NCBI GenBank assembly: GCA_023138875.1
Contig: JAGLOO010000024.1
Coordinates: 1 to 64,000 of the forward strand
Direction: 5' to 3'
Source: Bacteroidales bacterium
GTDB lineage: Bacteria > Bacteroidota > Bacteroidia > Bacteroidales > GCA-2748055
Length of the DNA: 64,000 nt
The notes beneath the pieces were generated by a model that was not told the origin of the DNA, did no database searches, and saw only the letters and a list, made by a program, of their open reading frames with translations. A program made the position numbers and the translations under genes. Each line of letters starts with the position of its first letter. The first letter of the stretch is position 1. Positions 63,032-64,000 of this stretch are shown in pieces.

Positions 63032-63568
63032 ATGGAAGAAAAAGTAAAAGCTCCATTCTGGAAACCTGCACTGATTTACGGTGCCATCGTTGGATTGATA
63101 AGTATCCTTCTTGCCGTAGTATTTTATGTACTCAATGTTCAGTTCAGAACCTGGGCAATGATCGTATCATTGATCGTATCTATTGTGGTAGTGGTGTATT
63201 GCCTTAAAGCGTACAGGGATGAACACCTCGGGGGCTTTGCCACCTATGGAAAACTGCTTTTAATGACACTCGCCATTGCTGTAGTTTCAACTCTTCTTTC
63301 AACAGCTTATACCTATGTCCTGGTAAACTATATTGATGTGGAGTACGTAGAAAAGGTGAAGCAATTTACCATAGAGAAGATCTCGGAGAATCCACGAATC
63401 ACCGAGGCACAACTGGATACACTTATTGAAAGAACAGAAAACAAAACCACCAAGGCAAAGGTCATCAGGCAGCCGTTGGTGGGTGGAATAATCTTTACAT
63501 TCATAATCGGATTGATCGCCGCCGCATTTCTCAAAAGGGAGGAGAATCCGGTCAGCAACACGATGTAA
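63032..63568 (+). CDS. DUF4199 domain-containing membrane protein
   Basis: 178 residues with four predicted membrane helices (around 12-32, 37-56, 70-95 and 146-166) and a charged segment between the third and fourth (VEYVEKVKQFTIEKISENPR). It matches the DUF4199 pattern of Bacteroidota. Function unknown. A glycosyltransferase gene follows 16 bp downstream, an arrangement I recall from other Bacteroidota, which suggests a role in envelope glycan or lipid modification. Confidence 0.9.
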   Translation: MEEKVKAPFWKPALIYGAIVGLISILLAVVFYVLNVQFRTWAMIVSLIVSIVVVVYCLKAYRDEHLGGFATYGKLLLMTLAIAVVSTLLSTAYTYVLVNYIDVEYVEKVKQFTIEKISENPRITEAQLDTLIERTENKTTKAKVIRQPLVGGIIFTFIIGLIAAAFLKREENPVSNTM

Positions 63569-63584
63569 TTGCAATACCCTTCCG

Positions 63585-64000
63585 ATGGACCTTTCAATTG
63601 TTGTTCCTCTGTATAATGAAGTCGAGTCATTGCCCGAGTTGTGTGACTGGATCAACCGCGTCCTCACTTCCAGCAAGCTTTCCTATGAATTGATCCTGGT
63701 GGATGATGGCAGCAATGATGGCTCCTGGGAACAGATCGAAACTCTGAAGAAAGATTATCCTGCCATAAAGGGGATCAAATTTCGAAGAAATTACGGTAAA
63801 TCAGCTGCCCTTCATACCGGATTTGCTATGGCTGAAGGTGAAGTCGTATTTACCATGGATGCAGATCTGCAGGACAGCCCGGAGGAGATCCCTGAAATGA
63901 GAAGAATGATCATTGATGAGGGGTATGATGTGGTCAGCGGGTGGAAGAAAAAAAGGCATGATCCCTTTTTCTCAAAGAGACTACCCACCAAGCTCTTCAA
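63585..64000 (+). CDS. Glycosyltransferase family 2 (dolichol-phosphate mannosyltransferase-like), 3' end outside window
   Basis: Starts ATG at 63585 and is still open at the window end (138 codons visible). GT2/GT-A motifs: SIVVPLYNEVESLPELCDW, ELILVDDGSNDGSWE, a nucleotide-binding region KFRRNYGKSAALHTGF and the DXD-type motif FTMDADLQDSPEEIPEM. This matches the DPM1/GtrB-like branch that transfers sugars to polyprenyl phosphate. C-terminal membrane helices, if any, lie beyond the window. Probably co-transcribed with the DUF4199 gene. Confidence 0.93.
   Translation, partial: MDLSIVVPLYNEVESLPELCDWINRVLTSSKLSYELILVDDGSNDGSWEQIETLKKDYPAIKGIKFRRNYGKSAALHTGFAMAEGEVVFTMDADLQDSPEEIPEMRRMIIDEGYDVVSGWKKKRHDPFFSKRLPTKLF

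Overview
This window reads as chromosomal DNA of a member of the Bacteroidota, most likely an anaerobic or fermentative Bacteroidales/Marinilabiliales-type organism. The evidence is the gene families (ECF sigma plus FecR pairs, DUF4974, DUF2795, DUF5063, DUF4199, head-GIN adhesin domain, short Bacteroidota-type RpoD, Rho with a long N-terminal insertion), promoter-like boxes of the Bacteroidota form TAnnTTTG, and start sites mostly without Shine-Dalgarno sequences. An Rnf complex together with a 1178-residue pyruvate:ferredoxin oxidoreductase points to ferredoxin-based energy metabolism. I see no phage, insertion sequence, CRISPR array, tRNA or rRNA. Most of the window is conserved core genome.

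Layout. 1-1.9 kb: FecR anti-sigma factor and ECF sigma factor, transcribed leftwards. 2-3.5 kb: M20 amidohydrolase. 3.6-7.35 kb: sigma factor, TonB-tailed membrane protein, and a divergent CarboxypepD_reg plus von Willebrand A protein. 7.4-14.9 kb: polyphosphate glucokinase-like kinase, lone receiver domain, penicillin acylase and EEP-family hydrolase, outer-membrane beta-barrel protein, HD hydrolase and small lipoprotein. 15-20.4 kb: Rnf operon in the order rseC-like, rnfB, C, D, G, E, A. 20.5-27.8 kb: M28 peptidase fused to a beta-barrel, an AT-rich AAA/DUF4143 ATPase, recG, methyltransferase, ABC ATPase, cobalamin adenosyltransferase. 27.8-35.3 kb: DUF2795 protein, then guaB followed by three SurA/PpiC-like proteins and an OstA/LptA-like protein (envelope biogenesis). 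35.3-39.6 kb: recQ, DUF5063, 3'-5' exonuclease, rRNA methyltransferase. 39.7-43.4 kb: head-GIN lipoprotein, rpoD and rho. 43.6-48.4 kb: nifJ, ruvX, def. 48.4-57.3 kb: a decayed dihydroorotate dehydrogenase-like gene, comEC, trkA-trkH, CoA-binding protein, YrdC/Sua5 family protein, GNAT, rhomboid, rmuC. 57.4-62.8 kb: ilvD-ilvB-ilvN-ilvC behind a leader peptide and attenuator. 62.9-64 kb: SRP RNA, DUF4199 protein and a glycosyltransferase cut by the window end.

The most informative regulatory find is the ilv leader (57.39-57.59 kb). A 22-codon ORF is packed with Ile, Leu and Val codons. Its stop codon overlaps a strand that can pair with the 5' arm of a 12-bp intrinsic terminator placed just before ilvD. 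This is a complete two-state translational attenuator. Other points worth a second look are the 180-residue repeat-built disordered insertion in Rho, the peptidase/beta-barrel fusion, the internally deleted DHOD-like pseudogene, the A9 tract at the recQ start, a duplicated 20-mer upstream of the AAA ATPase, and short tandem duplications placed between stop codons and terminators.
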